Shown: positions 57,924-64,000 of the stretch, piece after piece | How the letters are laid out: each line of letters begins with the position of its first letter | Position numbering within the stretch: the stretch's first letter is position 1 | Assembly: GCF_003666605.1 (NCBI RefSeq) | Contig: NZ_RCIV01000001.1 | Location: forward strand, 310,001 to 374,000 | Source of the DNA: Propionibacterium australiense | GTDB lineage: Bacteria > Actinomycetota > Actinomycetes > Propionibacteriales > Propionibacteriaceae | Reading direction: 5' to 3' | DNA length: 64,000 nucleotides | Program-made: the position numbers and the translations under genes | Notes under the pieces: generated by a model | What the model was told of the DNA's origin: nothing | The model's input: the letters and a program-made list of their open reading frames with translations, nothing else | Databases searched by the model: none

Positions 57924-59303
57924 GTGGCGTCTCTCGTCGTTGTCGGCGCCGGACCCAAGGCCGTCGCCGTCCAGGCCAAGGCGCACGCCCTGCGGAGACT
58001 GGGCATGACGATCCCCGAGATCCAGGTCGTCGATCCCATCGGCGTCGCGGGCAACTGGCTTCCGGAGGGCGGCTGGACCGATGGCCGGCATCTTCTGGGC
58101 ACCTCGCCCTTCAAGGACATCGGCTTCCCCTATCGCACGCGTATCGCAGACGATCCGCCGCCGCACCCGGAGATCGCTGACACGCGCGGCCCCTTGAGCC
58201 GGGCCGTCGACCGGGAGCTGCTCACCCTGAGCTGGGTACGGTTCCTCATCGAGACCGGCCGGTACGCCTCATGGATCGACCGCTGCCAGCCGCAACCGCA
58301 GCACCGGCTGTGGGCCGAGTACCTGCGCTGGGTCGCAGCCCGCACCGGGCTGGACCTGGTTCGGGGCCGGGTCACCGGCATGCATGCTGGGGCCGAGGGC
58401 TGGTCGCTGTCGGTCTGCATGACCGATGGCCGGGTGCGGACCGTCACCGCTGACGCCCTCCTGGTCACCGGCCCCGGGCCCAGCACGCACCGCATCGCCG
58501 AGATTCCCCGTGTGCTGTCCCTGGCCGGCTTCTGGAAGGCGATCGCCGACGACGAGCTGCCCGAGAGCTCCAGGATTGCCGTCATCGGGGCCGGCGAGAG
58601 CGCCGCCAGCGTCATCACCGAGGTGATCCGGCACGACGTCGACGAGATCTGCCTCGTCTCCCCCGCCGCCACGGTCTTCTCGCGGGGCGAGGGGCGGTTC
58701 GAGAACGCGATGTACACCGATCCACGCCGGTGGGCGGACCTCGACGAGCAGGCTCGCCGGGACTTCATCGCGCGGACCGACCGAGGGGTCATCTCGGTCG
58801 GCATGCAGGACTGCCTGAGCTCCGATGACCGGGTCGCACATCTGCGCGGCAGGGTGCTGGAGGCCCGCGACACCGCGTCGGGGGTGGAACTGACCATGAC
58901 CGATCCAGCGCGAGGACACCGCACCGCCACCTTCGGCCTGGTGATCGACGCCCGCGGCGGCAGCCCCGTGTGGTTCACCGAACTGATGGACCCGCAGACC
59001 CGGTCGCTGGTGTCCGCGGCGTGTGGTGGCGAGCTCACCGCCCGTTGTTTCGAGGACCGCATGACACCGACGCTCGCTCTGGCCGACCTGGCCCCGACGC
59101 TGTTCGTTCCGGCGCTGTCCGGGTTCCGGCAGGGGCCGGGGTTCGCGAACCTGAGCTGCCTCGGCGAACTCTCGGACCGGATCCTCGCGGGCATCGGCGT
59201 CGGCCGGCTGCCGGAGAGCAGTCCCGCCGCTCGACCTGGGCAGCTGCCCCACGGCATGAAAAATCCCCGTACCCATCCGGCACGGGGATTTTCGACCGCG
59301 TGA
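57924..59303 (+). CDS. MbtG-like lysine N6-monooxygenase (siderophore flavoprotein)
   Basis: A 459-residue flavin monooxygenase resembling mycobacterial MbtG: VVVGAGPKAVAVQAKAHALR, GVAGNWLPEGGWTDGRHLLG, TSPFKDIGFPYRTRI, RLWAEYLRWVAARTGLDLV, VIGAGESAASVITEVIR (NADPH site), GEGRFENAMYTDPRRWADL, ARTDRGVISVGMQDCL and SGFRQGPGFANLSCLGELSD. It should hydroxylate the lysine side-chain nitrogen for a hydroxamate siderophore. GTG start after GAAGGAG. The last 30 or so residues run through the tRNA-Tyr terminator on the opposite strand, so the C-terminus may be an extension. Confidence 0.87.
   Translation: MASLVVVGAGPKAVAVQAKAHALRRLGMTIPEIQVVDPIGVAGNWLPEGGWTDGRHLLGTSPFKDIGFPYRTRIADDPPPHPEIADTRGPLSRAVDRELLTLSWVRFLIETGRYASWIDRCQPQPQHRLWAEYLRWVAARTGLDLVRGRVTGMHAGAEGWSLSVCMTDGRVRTVTADALLVTGPGPSTHRIAEIPRVLSLAGFWKAIADDELPESSRIAVIGAGESAASVITEVIRHDVDEICLVSPAATVFSRGEGRFENAMYTDPRRWADLDEQARRDFIARTDRGVISVGMQDCLSSDDRVAHLRGRVLEARDTASGVELTMTDPARGHRTATFGLVIDARGGSPVWFTELMDPQTRSLVSAACGGELTARCFEDRMTPTLALADLAPTLFVPALSGFRQGPGFANLSCLGELSDRILAGIGVGRLPESSPAARPGQLPHGMKNPRTHPARGFSTA
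59260..59292 (-). terminator. tRNA-Tyr terminator, lying inside the 3' end of the convergent MbtG-like gene
   Basis: AAAATCCCCGT and ACGGGGATTTT flank an 11-base loop. On the minus strand the stem is followed by TTTTT, and it lies about 30 bases after the tRNA 3' end. It is within the coding frame of the convergent gene. Confidence 0.8.
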
Positions 59304-59320
59304 CCTCGGCCCCGCGGTGG

Positions 59321-59402
59321 TGGCAGGTGAAGGATTCGAACCTTCGTAGGCATCGCCGACGGTTTTACAGACCGCTCCCATTGGCCGCTCGGGCAACCTG
59401 CC
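59321..59402 (-). tRNA. tRNA-Tyr (GUA)
   Basis: An 82-base type II tRNA with a long variable arm: acceptor GGCAGGT/ACCTGCC, anticodon loop CTGTAAA (GUA) between CGGT and ACCG, T arm GAAGGTTCGAATCCTTC, discriminator A. No CCA is encoded. Confidence 0.95.
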
Positions 59403-59533
59403 ATGCGCCGTCAGACTCTACCAGCCTCTCCCCTCAAGGGGAAATCGGGAGGACGCCCCGAACCGGGGATCCGGCCCGTGCCCGGGGCGGGACCGACCTG
59501 GTGCGGCGGTCCGCGCCGGACCGGGCCCCGGGG

Positions 59534-60043
59534 TCAGCGCTCGTCGCTCCTGCGGCGGTACCGCCTGGCGGTGAGCACGGGCCTGGGCGTGGCCAGGACG
59601 AAGACGCAGCCCAGCACGGTGAGGAGGATGCTGAGGACGGCCCAGCTCCACAGGAGCAGGGAGTCGCGCAGGGCATCGACCATCAGGGTCGAGTTCCCGG
59701 CCAGGCCGTAACCGAGCTGCACCGCACCATCGATGACGAGCAGCAGGGCTCCGACCCTGGGGGTGCCGTGGCTCCGGACGAGACCGATGACGGCCAGGAC
59801 GAACAGGACGGCGCCGATGAGGACGGCGGCGAGGGCGAGCAGCAGGATGCCGGCACTGGCGGCATCGGAGGTGGCGCCCATCGTCGAGCGCAGGATGAGC
59901 GGGACGAGTAGCAGGGCGAGCAGCAGCACGGCGGCGCCGAGTGCGGCGCCAAGTGCGGCGCGGCTGCGCCGGGGTTCGACATCGAGTCTGACCGCACCGG
60001 CCGCAGACGGTGGCTGCGGGGCCTTCGGGCGGCGAGGGCTCAT
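59534..60043 (-). CDS. Small four-span hypothetical membrane protein (paralogue 2)
   Basis: A 169-residue membrane protein with four predicted spans (AALGAALGAAVLLLALLLVP; ILLLALAAVLIGAVLFVLAV; VGALLLVIDGAVQLGYGLAG; LLWSWAVLSILLTVLGCVFV). Function unknown. It overlaps the upstream gene by four bases and shares with it the block VLAVIGLxRxxxxxRxGxxL, so the two look like a duplicated pair. Confidence 0.7.
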   Translation of the reverse strand: MSPRRPKAPQPPSAAGAVRLDVEPRRSRAALGAALGAAVLLLALLLVPLILRSTMGATSDAASAGILLLALAAVLIGAVLFVLAVIGLVRSHGTPRVGALLLVIDGAVQLGYGLAGNSTLMVDALRDSLLLWSWAVLSILLTVLGCVFVLATPRPVLTARRYRRRSDER

Positions 60044-60567
60044 TCGGGCCCGGCCTGCCCGCCGTCCCCCGTGGCTCCCCCCGCGCCGTCCGAGCCGGCG
60101 TCTCCGCCGGCGGCGCGCTGCGGCGGGCCGGAGGGGTACTGCGGCTCGACGGCGCGGGGCGTGTCGGCGGTGTCGGCGGCGCGGCGGCTGACGAAGACGA
60201 TGCCCAGGACGATCGCCGCGTACATGACGACAACGGCGGCGAGCATGGCGGCGCTCACCGGGCGCAGGGTGTGGTCGGTCAACTGGACGATGACGGCGTC
60301 GGCCGCCGCAGCGACGATGAAGAGGACGTCTCCGATGCGCACCCTGCTGCCGTCCCGGAACAGGCCGATGACGGCCAGGACCACCAGGATGGCCGAGGCG
60401 ATCACCGAGGGGAAGGCGAGGAAGGGCGCGTTGACCGGGGAGAGCAGGCCCCACCCCAGGCCGAGACCGATCACGATGGCCAGGGCCGCGGCCAGCAGGG
60501 TGGTGCTGGAGCAGAAGGACGCAGGCCTCCTCGCCGCCCCCGCACCAGGGGAAGTAGTACTCGTCAT
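60040..60567 (-). CDS. Small four-span hypothetical membrane protein (paralogue 1)
   Basis: A 175-residue membrane protein with four predicted spans (LLAAALAIVIGLGLGWGLLS; IASAILVVLAVIGLFRDGSR; VLFIVAAAADAVIVQL; MLAAVVVMYAAIVLGIVFVS) and a Gly/Ala/Pro-rich tail. The ATG at 60567 is chosen; the frame can be read 3.3 kb further upstream as a shadow of xthA and the mannosyltransferase, which is not real. Divergent from xthA. Confidence 0.7.
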   Translation of the reverse strand: MTSTTSPGAGAARRPASFCSSTTLLAAALAIVIGLGLGWGLLSPVNAPFLAFPSVIASAILVVLAVIGLFRDGSRVRIGDVLFIVAAAADAVIVQLTDHTLRPVSAAMLAAVVVMYAAIVLGIVFVSRRAADTADTPRAVEPQYPSGPPQRAAGGDAGSDGAGGATGDGGQAGPE

Positions 60568-60607
60568 GCCCCCTAGTGTGTCAGCTCGGGGCCGCGGCCA
60601 ACGCATC

Positions 60608-60649
60608 ACACCCCGTTGGTGAACCGATACACCCCGTTGGTGAACCGAT
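60608..60649. repeat. 21-bp tandem direct repeat between divergent promoters
   Basis: Two exact copies of a 21-base unit beginning ACACCCCGTTGGTGAACCGA occupy 60608-60628 and 60629-60649 in the 105-base gap between the membrane pair and xthA. The period is two helical turns, and each unit contains the imperfect palindrome GGTGAACC. Confidence 0.85.
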
Positions 60650-60672
60650 CGGACCTGGTTAACCTGGCTGGC

Positions 60673-61617
60673 ATGCTGACCCTCGCCACCTACAACGTCA
60701 ACGGCATCCGCGCTGCTCAGCGTCGTGGTTTCGGCGACTGGATCCGGCGCCGCCGACCCGATGCGGTCTGCCTGCAGGAGGTGCGCTGCCCTGCCGACAA
60801 GGTGCCGCTGGAGGTCTTCGACGGCTACCACGTCGTCTACAGCCCGGGGACGATCGCCGGCCGCAACGGGGTCGCCGTCATGACCCGGACGCCGGTCACC
60901 GCCGTCCGCTCCTGGGGCGGGCAGGTCTTCTCGATCGACGACGGGCGGCTGTCCGCCACCGATCCCGGACTGGTGGGCATGGCCGGCGGCACCCTGGCCC
61001 GCGCTCTGACGGAGTTCGTCGACGAGGGCCGCTACATCGAGGTCGACCTGGCCGACGAGCCGGTCACCGTCGGCTGCCTCTACCTGCCCAAGGGCGACTC
61101 GATGCTCGCCCCGAGCATCCGCACGAGGACGCCGACACCGGAGCAGCTGGAGGGGGTGCGCAGCCGCTACGAACGCAAGATGCGCTTCTTCGATGGCTTC
61201 GGCCCCCAGCTCGCCCGGTCCCGCAAGGCCGCGCTGCGGGCGGGCCGCGAGTTCCTCCTCGTCGGGGACTTCAACGTCGCCCGCGACACGGTCGACGTGA
61301 AGAACTGGCGCCCGGCGCAGAAGGCCTCCGGCTTCCTGCCCGAGGAACGAGCCTGGCTGGCCGGGCAGCTGGGCCCGCGGACCCTCATCGACGTGGTGCG
61401 CTCGCTGCACCCGGATGAGAACGGCCCCTACTCGTGGTGGAGCTGGATGGGTCAGGCCTTCGCCCGGGACACCGGCTGGCGGATCGACTACCACCTGGCC
61501 ACGCCGGGGCTCGCGAAGACGGCCGTCAGCGGCACGACCGAGCGGGACGAGGACCCGGCGGCCCGGGTGAGCGACCACTGCCCCGTCGTCGTGGAGTACG
61601 ACACCGCCCAGTTGTGA
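60673..61617 (+). CDS. xthA: Exodeoxyribonuclease III / AP endonuclease
   Basis: A 314-residue AP endonuclease of the ExoIII family for base excision repair. Motifs: LATYNVNGIRAAQRRGFGDW, VCLQEVRC (metal Glu), GRNGVAVMTRTPV, CLYLPKGDS (Tyr), LLVGDFNVARD (Asp-Asn), SWWSWMGQAFARDTGWRIDY (catalytic Asp) and VSDHCPVVVEYD (catalytic His). The insert after VRSWGGQVFSIDDGRL makes it about 45 residues longer than E. coli ExoIII. The ATG at 60673 begins the conserved N-terminus directly. Confidence 0.94.
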   Translation: MLTLATYNVNGIRAAQRRGFGDWIRRRRPDAVCLQEVRCPADKVPLEVFDGYHVVYSPGTIAGRNGVAVMTRTPVTAVRSWGGQVFSIDDGRLSATDPGLVGMAGGTLARALTEFVDEGRYIEVDLADEPVTVGCLYLPKGDSMLAPSIRTRTPTPEQLEGVRSRYERKMRFFDGFGPQLARSRKAALRAGREFLLVGDFNVARDTVDVKNWRPAQKASGFLPEERAWLAGQLGPRTLIDVVRSLHPDENGPYSWWSWMGQAFARDTGWRIDYHLATPGLAKTAVSGTTERDEDPAARVSDHCPVVVEYDTAQL

Positions 61618-61688
61618 CGCCTCGCGCCGCACACAGCGGGGCAGCGGACCGCAGGCCTCGTGTCGGTCGGCGGCCCGCGCGCCGCGGT

Positions 61689-63335
61689 TCAGCCGTCCTG
61701 GGCCTTGGCGCCGCCGGACGTCCCGGTCCGTGCCCCCCGGACGTCCGCGATCTCCAGGTGAGCCGCCGTCTCGGGCACGCGCCCGGGCACGGTGACCGAG
61801 GAGAGATGGGACCAGGTCATGAACAGGAAGGCGATGACGGCGGCGATCGAGATCGCCAGGCCATTGTTGCGCAGGCTCATGTCGATGGCGTCGTAGCCGA
61901 GCAGCGCGAAGTTGACCCAGATGGCGACCGTGATCTGGCGCGAACTCGGGCGCGCCAGCGGCAGCGTCAGGCCGCCCCAGAGCATGTACCAGGAGTGCAG
62001 GGCGGGGCTGGCCATTGCGGCGATGAGGTAGCCCCAGGAGACGAAGGTGGCCGGCCGGCGGCGGGCCACCGTCAGGGCGGTGACGGCGAGCAGCACGACG
62101 CCGATGGCCAGGAACACGGTGTGGCTGATGTCGATCGCGGTGCGGCTGGCCGGGTCGCCGCCGGCGAGGCGCAGACCGAGCCGGACCAGCTGACCGACGA
62201 TCGTCGAGGGCGCCGGCGAGTTCGAGCTGCCGGGCACGCTCACCGCGTTGTACCAGCCGAAGTCGAGGCCCGTCCACAGGCTGATGCCTGCGAAGGTGCC
62301 GATCGCCACGAGCATCGAGACGAGGACCCGGGAGACCGAGATGAGGCCCTCGCGCAGGCCCGGCCCCGACCAGCGGCGGGCCAGCATGGGCACGACGTAG
62401 GCGGCGAGCAGGGCCGGCTGCTTGATGGAGGCGCCCACGCCGCAGGCCACCGCACCGAGCAGCCACCACCAGCCGCCGTCGGACCAGCTGCGGCGCCGGG
62501 TCTGCGGGGTGCGGTTGGCGGGTGGGATGGTGGCGAGCCACAGGCCGAGGACGACCAGGCCCATCATGAGTGCGTCGTTGTGGCAGCCGCCCACGAAGTC
62601 GATGATGAGCAGCGGGTTGAGGGTGCCGAACCAGGCGGTGAAGGCCGGGTCGATGTGCAGGCGCGTCGCGATGCGCGGCAGGCAGACCCCGATGAGGACG
62701 ACGCCGACCAGCGCCGGGATGCGCTGGGCGACGGCGGACCAGTACGGGTCGAAACCGAAGACGTGGAGCAGCAGATGGGAGATCTGCATCGACAGCGGGC
62801 CGTACGGGCTGGGGGTGTCGCGCCAGACCCAGGAGACCTGGTCGGCGAAGGCGCCCGGCAGCACCCCGGGGCCCGAGTAGTAGGGGTTGATGCCGTTGTG
62901 CACGAGCCAGCCCTGCGCCGCGTAGGAGTAGGCGTCGTGGCTGAAGATGGGAGGGGCGAGCAGGAACGGGACCGACCAGATGGCCAGCACGGCCCAGTGC
63001 TTGACGTGCCGGTAGACCTGCGGTCCGCGGCTGCGCGAGCCGGCCTGGGAGGAGCGCAGTGGGCGCAGCGCGAACCAGGCGCTCATCACCAGCAGCAGGC
63101 CGGCCATCGTGACGACGGTGCCGGTGATCTTCGACAGCGAGCCCTCCAGCCGCAGGGAGGCGAGCATCCGCCACCACGGGGAGCTGCGCGGCAGATAGGC
63201 CGGGCTCAGTGCGCCGATGGCGATGAGCGCGGTGCCGTAGAAGCCCCGGCGGACGATGCCCACCCGGGCAGCGGCCAAGAGATCGGCACCGAGACGCCGC
63301 ATCGTGGCGAACGCACCCGGGGCCGCAGAAGACAT
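61689..63335 (-). CDS. MptA/MptB-like polyprenyl-phosphomannose-dependent mannosyltransferase (GT-C)
   Basis: A 548-residue membrane glycosyltransferase with about 12 spans. The first extracytoplasmic loop has the GT-C acidic motif in IFSHDAYSYAAQGWLVHNGI, followed by NPYYSGPG and TPSPYGPLSMQISHLL, as in alpha-1,6-mannosyltransferases of lipomannan/LAM-like glycolipid assembly. GASIKQPALLAAYVVPMLAR and ASPALHSWYMLWGGLTLPLA are further family blocks. It should use C50-type polyprenyl-phosphomannose. Single gene, divergent from korA. Confidence 0.85.
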   Translation of the reverse strand: MSSAAPGAFATMRRLGADLLAAARVGIVRRGFYGTALIAIGALSPAYLPRSSPWWRMLASLRLEGSLSKITGTVVTMAGLLLVMSAWFALRPLRSSQAGSRSRGPQVYRHVKHWAVLAIWSVPFLLAPPIFSHDAYSYAAQGWLVHNGINPYYSGPGVLPGAFADQVSWVWRDTPSPYGPLSMQISHLLLHVFGFDPYWSAVAQRIPALVGVVLIGVCLPRIATRLHIDPAFTAWFGTLNPLLIIDFVGGCHNDALMMGLVVLGLWLATIPPANRTPQTRRRSWSDGGWWWLLGAVACGVGASIKQPALLAAYVVPMLARRWSGPGLREGLISVSRVLVSMLVAIGTFAGISLWTGLDFGWYNAVSVPGSSNSPAPSTIVGQLVRLGLRLAGGDPASRTAIDISHTVFLAIGVVLLAVTALTVARRRPATFVSWGYLIAAMASPALHSWYMLWGGLTLPLARPSSRQITVAIWVNFALLGYDAIDMSLRNNGLAISIAAVIAFLFMTWSHLSSVTVPGRVPETAAHLEIADVRGARTGTSGGAKAQDG

Positions 63336-63439
63336 GCTCACAGCGTAGCGTTCCGTGCTGTCCTGGCCTGGGAACAGCACATCGAGCACGGCTACCGTGG
63401 GTGGTGACGGCGGGGTCACCAGAGCGGGGAGGAGAGACC

Positions 63440-63481
63440 GTGGCCGCAGGTGACATGCCCGCCAGTGAGGATCGGACGTGA
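63440..63481 (+). CDS. Putative 13-residue leader peptide coupled to korA
   Basis: A GTG at 63440, preceded by GGGGAGGAGAG, opens a 14-codon frame (MAAGDMPASEDRT). Its TGA overlaps the korA GTG start as GTGA. The Shine-Dalgarno is stronger than the one directly before korA (GAGGAT). It could serve translational coupling; it may also be chance, since no regulatory codon run is obvious. Confidence 0.4.
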   Translation: MAAGDMPASEDRT

Positions 63482-64000
63482 GCGTCGACCAGACCAGCAC
63501 CCAGACCAAGCAGATCGATCGTGTCGTCATCCGGTTCGCGGGCGACTCCGGCACCGGCATGCAGCTGGCCGGCGGCCGTTTCGGTTCTGAGTCGGCGGGC
63601 TCCGGCAACGACATCACCACCTTCCCCAGCTATCCGGCCGAGATCAGGGCCCCCCAGGGCACGATCGCCGGGGTGAGCAGCTTCCAGGTCCAGTTCGCGA
63701 ACCACGAGGTCACCACCGTCGGCGAACGTCTCGACGTGCTCGTCGCCATGGGCCCGGCCTCCCTGAAGGCCCACGCCGGGGACGTGCGGCGCGGCGGCCT
63801 CATCATCGTCGACGACCACGGCTTCACCGCACGAGCCCTCACGAAGGCCGGCTACCGGACCAATCCCCTCGAGGACGGCTCGCTGGACGCGCACCAGCTC
63901 GTCCACCTGGACATGACCGCGCTGACCAGCACCGTCGTCCAGGCACTCGGCCTGGGCCGCCGGGAGGCCGAGCGATCCCGCAACATGTTCGCGCTGGGGC
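63478..64000 (+). CDS. korA: 2-oxoacid:ferredoxin oxidoreductase subunit alpha (KorA), N-terminal part
   Basis: At least 174 codons, running off the window. RVVIRFAGDSGTGMQLAGGR, GSGNDITTFPSYPAEIRAPQ and IAGVSSFQVQFANHEVTTVG are the fused gamma domain at the N-terminus of actinobacterial KorA. This subunit of 2-oxoglutarate:ferredoxin oxidoreductase converts 2-oxoglutarate, CoA and oxidised ferredoxin to succinyl-CoA, CO2 and reduced ferredoxin, an alternative to 2-oxoglutarate dehydrogenase. korB should follow outside the window. GTG start after GAGGAT. Confidence 0.93.
   Translation, partial: MSVDQTSTQTKQIDRVVIRFAGDSGTGMQLAGGRFGSESAGSGNDITTFPSYPAEIRAPQGTIAGVSSFQVQFANHEVTTVGERLDVLVAMGPASLKAHAGDVRRGGLIIVDDHGFTARALTKAGYRTNPLEDGSLDAHQLVHLDMTALTSTVVQALGLGRREAERSRNMFALG

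Noticed and set aside
60040-63906. A 1288-codon minus-strand open frame
   Set aside because: Only its last 175 codons are a plausible membrane protein. The rest lies antisense to xthA and korA and in another frame of the mannosyltransferase, with low-complexity GC-driven composition.

Overview
The window is high-GC, densely coded chromosome of an actinobacterium. The evidence is a 1158-residue RpoB with an actinobacterial layout, NusG and SecE with long hydrophilic N-terminal extensions, a TCGAAC-type SOS box, DtxR/IdeR-type iron boxes, MbtG/MbtK-like and MptB-like proteins, and the order rpmG, paired MaoC proteins, murB, tRNA-Trp, secE, nusG, rplK, rplA. A member of the Propionibacteriaceae or a near relative is my guess, with low certainty. 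I see no insertion sequence, prophage or CRISPR array.

Layout. (1) 1-9100: start of gltX, an SOS-controlled umuDC pair, a lysine-permease-type transporter, a Fic protein, two GNAT/MFS-type accessory genes, a DUF2079 membrane protein and a VKOR-type thiol oxidase. (2) 9235-13769: the str operon rpsL-rpsG-fusA-tuf on the minus strand. (3) 14066-17727: an ABC exporter followed by a NarL/DesKR-type two-component system, with an inverted repeat upstream. (4) 17754-26441: an eight-gene iron-uptake operon on the minus strand (FTR1 permease, P19, DUF2318 protein, two FtsX-type permeases, ATPase, FMN-binding lipoprotein, ApbE), headed by two tandem DtxR-type boxes. (5) 26646-34269: rpoB-rpoC with a clear promoter and terminator. 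(6) 34401-39867: a five-gene Opp/Nik-type ABC transporter under a cobalamin riboswitch, with a Zur/Fur-like palindrome in the promoter. (7) 40707-51837: ribosomal protein and elongation block (rplL, rplJ, rplA, rplK, nusG, secE, tRNA-Trp), murB, two MaoC proteins, rpmG, tRNA-Met and tRNA-Thr. A polyprenyl glycosylphosphotransferase and an odd Trp/Pro-repeat membrane protein interrupt it. (8) 52122-64000: tandem paralogous secreted or anchored proteins, ahpCF, a divergent MbtK-like/MbtG-like pair, tRNA-Tyr, two small membrane paralogues, exonuclease III, an MptB-like mannosyltransferase and the start of korA.

Functional themes. The information-processing genes that usually lie together (rplKAJL-rpoBC-rpsLG-fusA-tuf) are split here by two metal-transport operons: the iron operon between rpoC and rpsL, and the cobalamin-riboswitch transporter between rplL and rpoB. 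Iron acquisition is further represented by the hydroxamate-type MbtG/MbtK-like pair, and peroxide defence by ahpCF. The most interesting systems are the iron operon, in which a flavinylated lipoprotein and its ApbE flavin transferase accompany FTR1/P19, and the transporter that appears to carry two metal-linked controls at once.
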